NCBI GenBank assembly: GCA_022496185.1
Contig: WTXG01000003.1
Span: 682,001-746,000, forward strand
Length of the DNA stretch: 64,000 bases
Direction: 5' to 3'
From: Multifurca ochricompacta
Lineage: Eukaryota > Basidiomycota > Agaricomycetes > Russulales > Russulaceae
The notes under the pieces were generated by a model. That model had not been told where the DNA came from, searched no databases, and saw nothing but the letters and a program-made list of their open reading frames with translations. Shown here one piece after another: positions 63,961-64,000 of this stretch (within the stretch, counting starts at the first letter, position 1; each line of letters opens with the position of its first letter). The translations under genes and the position numbers were made by a program.

Positions 63961-64000
63961 TTTTTCAGAACGGATCGCTCAAGGTACGGAAGAGGTGTTG

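Overview
The window reads as ordinary nuclear DNA of a filamentous basidiomycete, most likely an Agaricomycete. Genes are dense on both strands. Most have several short introns of about 40-90 bp with GT..AG ends. The proteins are typical fungal housekeeping proteins with long Ser/Pro-rich disordered tails. I see no transposon, rRNA, tRNA, CRISPR or viral sequence. The genus cannot be fixed from sequence reading alone.

Layout. 1-5.6 kb: N-terminus of a PP2A B56-type subunit (-), an unrecognised conserved-looking protein (+), mitochondrial citrate synthase (-) and SEC66 (+). 5.7-15.2 kb: a USP7/Ubp15 deubiquitinase (-) and a ~1,370-residue disordered protein (+). 15.5-19.7 kb (+): DNA primase large subunit, phosphatidylserine synthase and the SMC5/6 subunit Nse1. 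19.9-26.3 kb (-): a mitochondrial-type AAA ATPase, phosphatidylinositol synthase and a plasma-membrane syntaxin. 26.6-36.8 kb: asparagine synthetase (+), a RhoGEF (-), an EFM6-like methyltransferase (+) and the DEAD-box splicing helicase Prp28 (+). 36.8-39.7 kb is almost gene-free and rich in simple repeats. 39.7-46.4 kb: a Sat4/Hal4-like kinase (+), the ER lectin Yos9/OS-9 (-) and a four-AT-hook protein (+).

47.1-52.5 kb is the most striking stretch: kynurenine 3-monooxygenase (-), kynureninase (+) and kynurenine formamidase (-) lie side by side. These are three consecutive activities of tryptophan breakdown and de novo NAD synthesis. The first two share a divergent promoter and the last two overlap tail to tail by 20 nt. 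52.8-53.4 kb is a 57-residue Pmp3 proteolipid split into seven exons, one of only 5 nt. 53.6-63.9 kb (all -): eIF2B epsilon, a Pro/Glu/Ala-rich protein of unknown function, the rRNA methyltransferase Nop2, a FUN14-family mitochondrial protein and a secreted HNH (DUF1524) nuclease.

Between about 14.7 and 31.5 kb at least six genes contain places where the conserved reading frame is restored only by adding one base, nearly always in a short mononucleotide run. This looks like systematic single-base loss (assembly or base-calling error) rather than true gene death, because the affected genes include essential ones such as PRI2. Exon boundaries below were read by eye from splice motifs and frame and should be treated as models.
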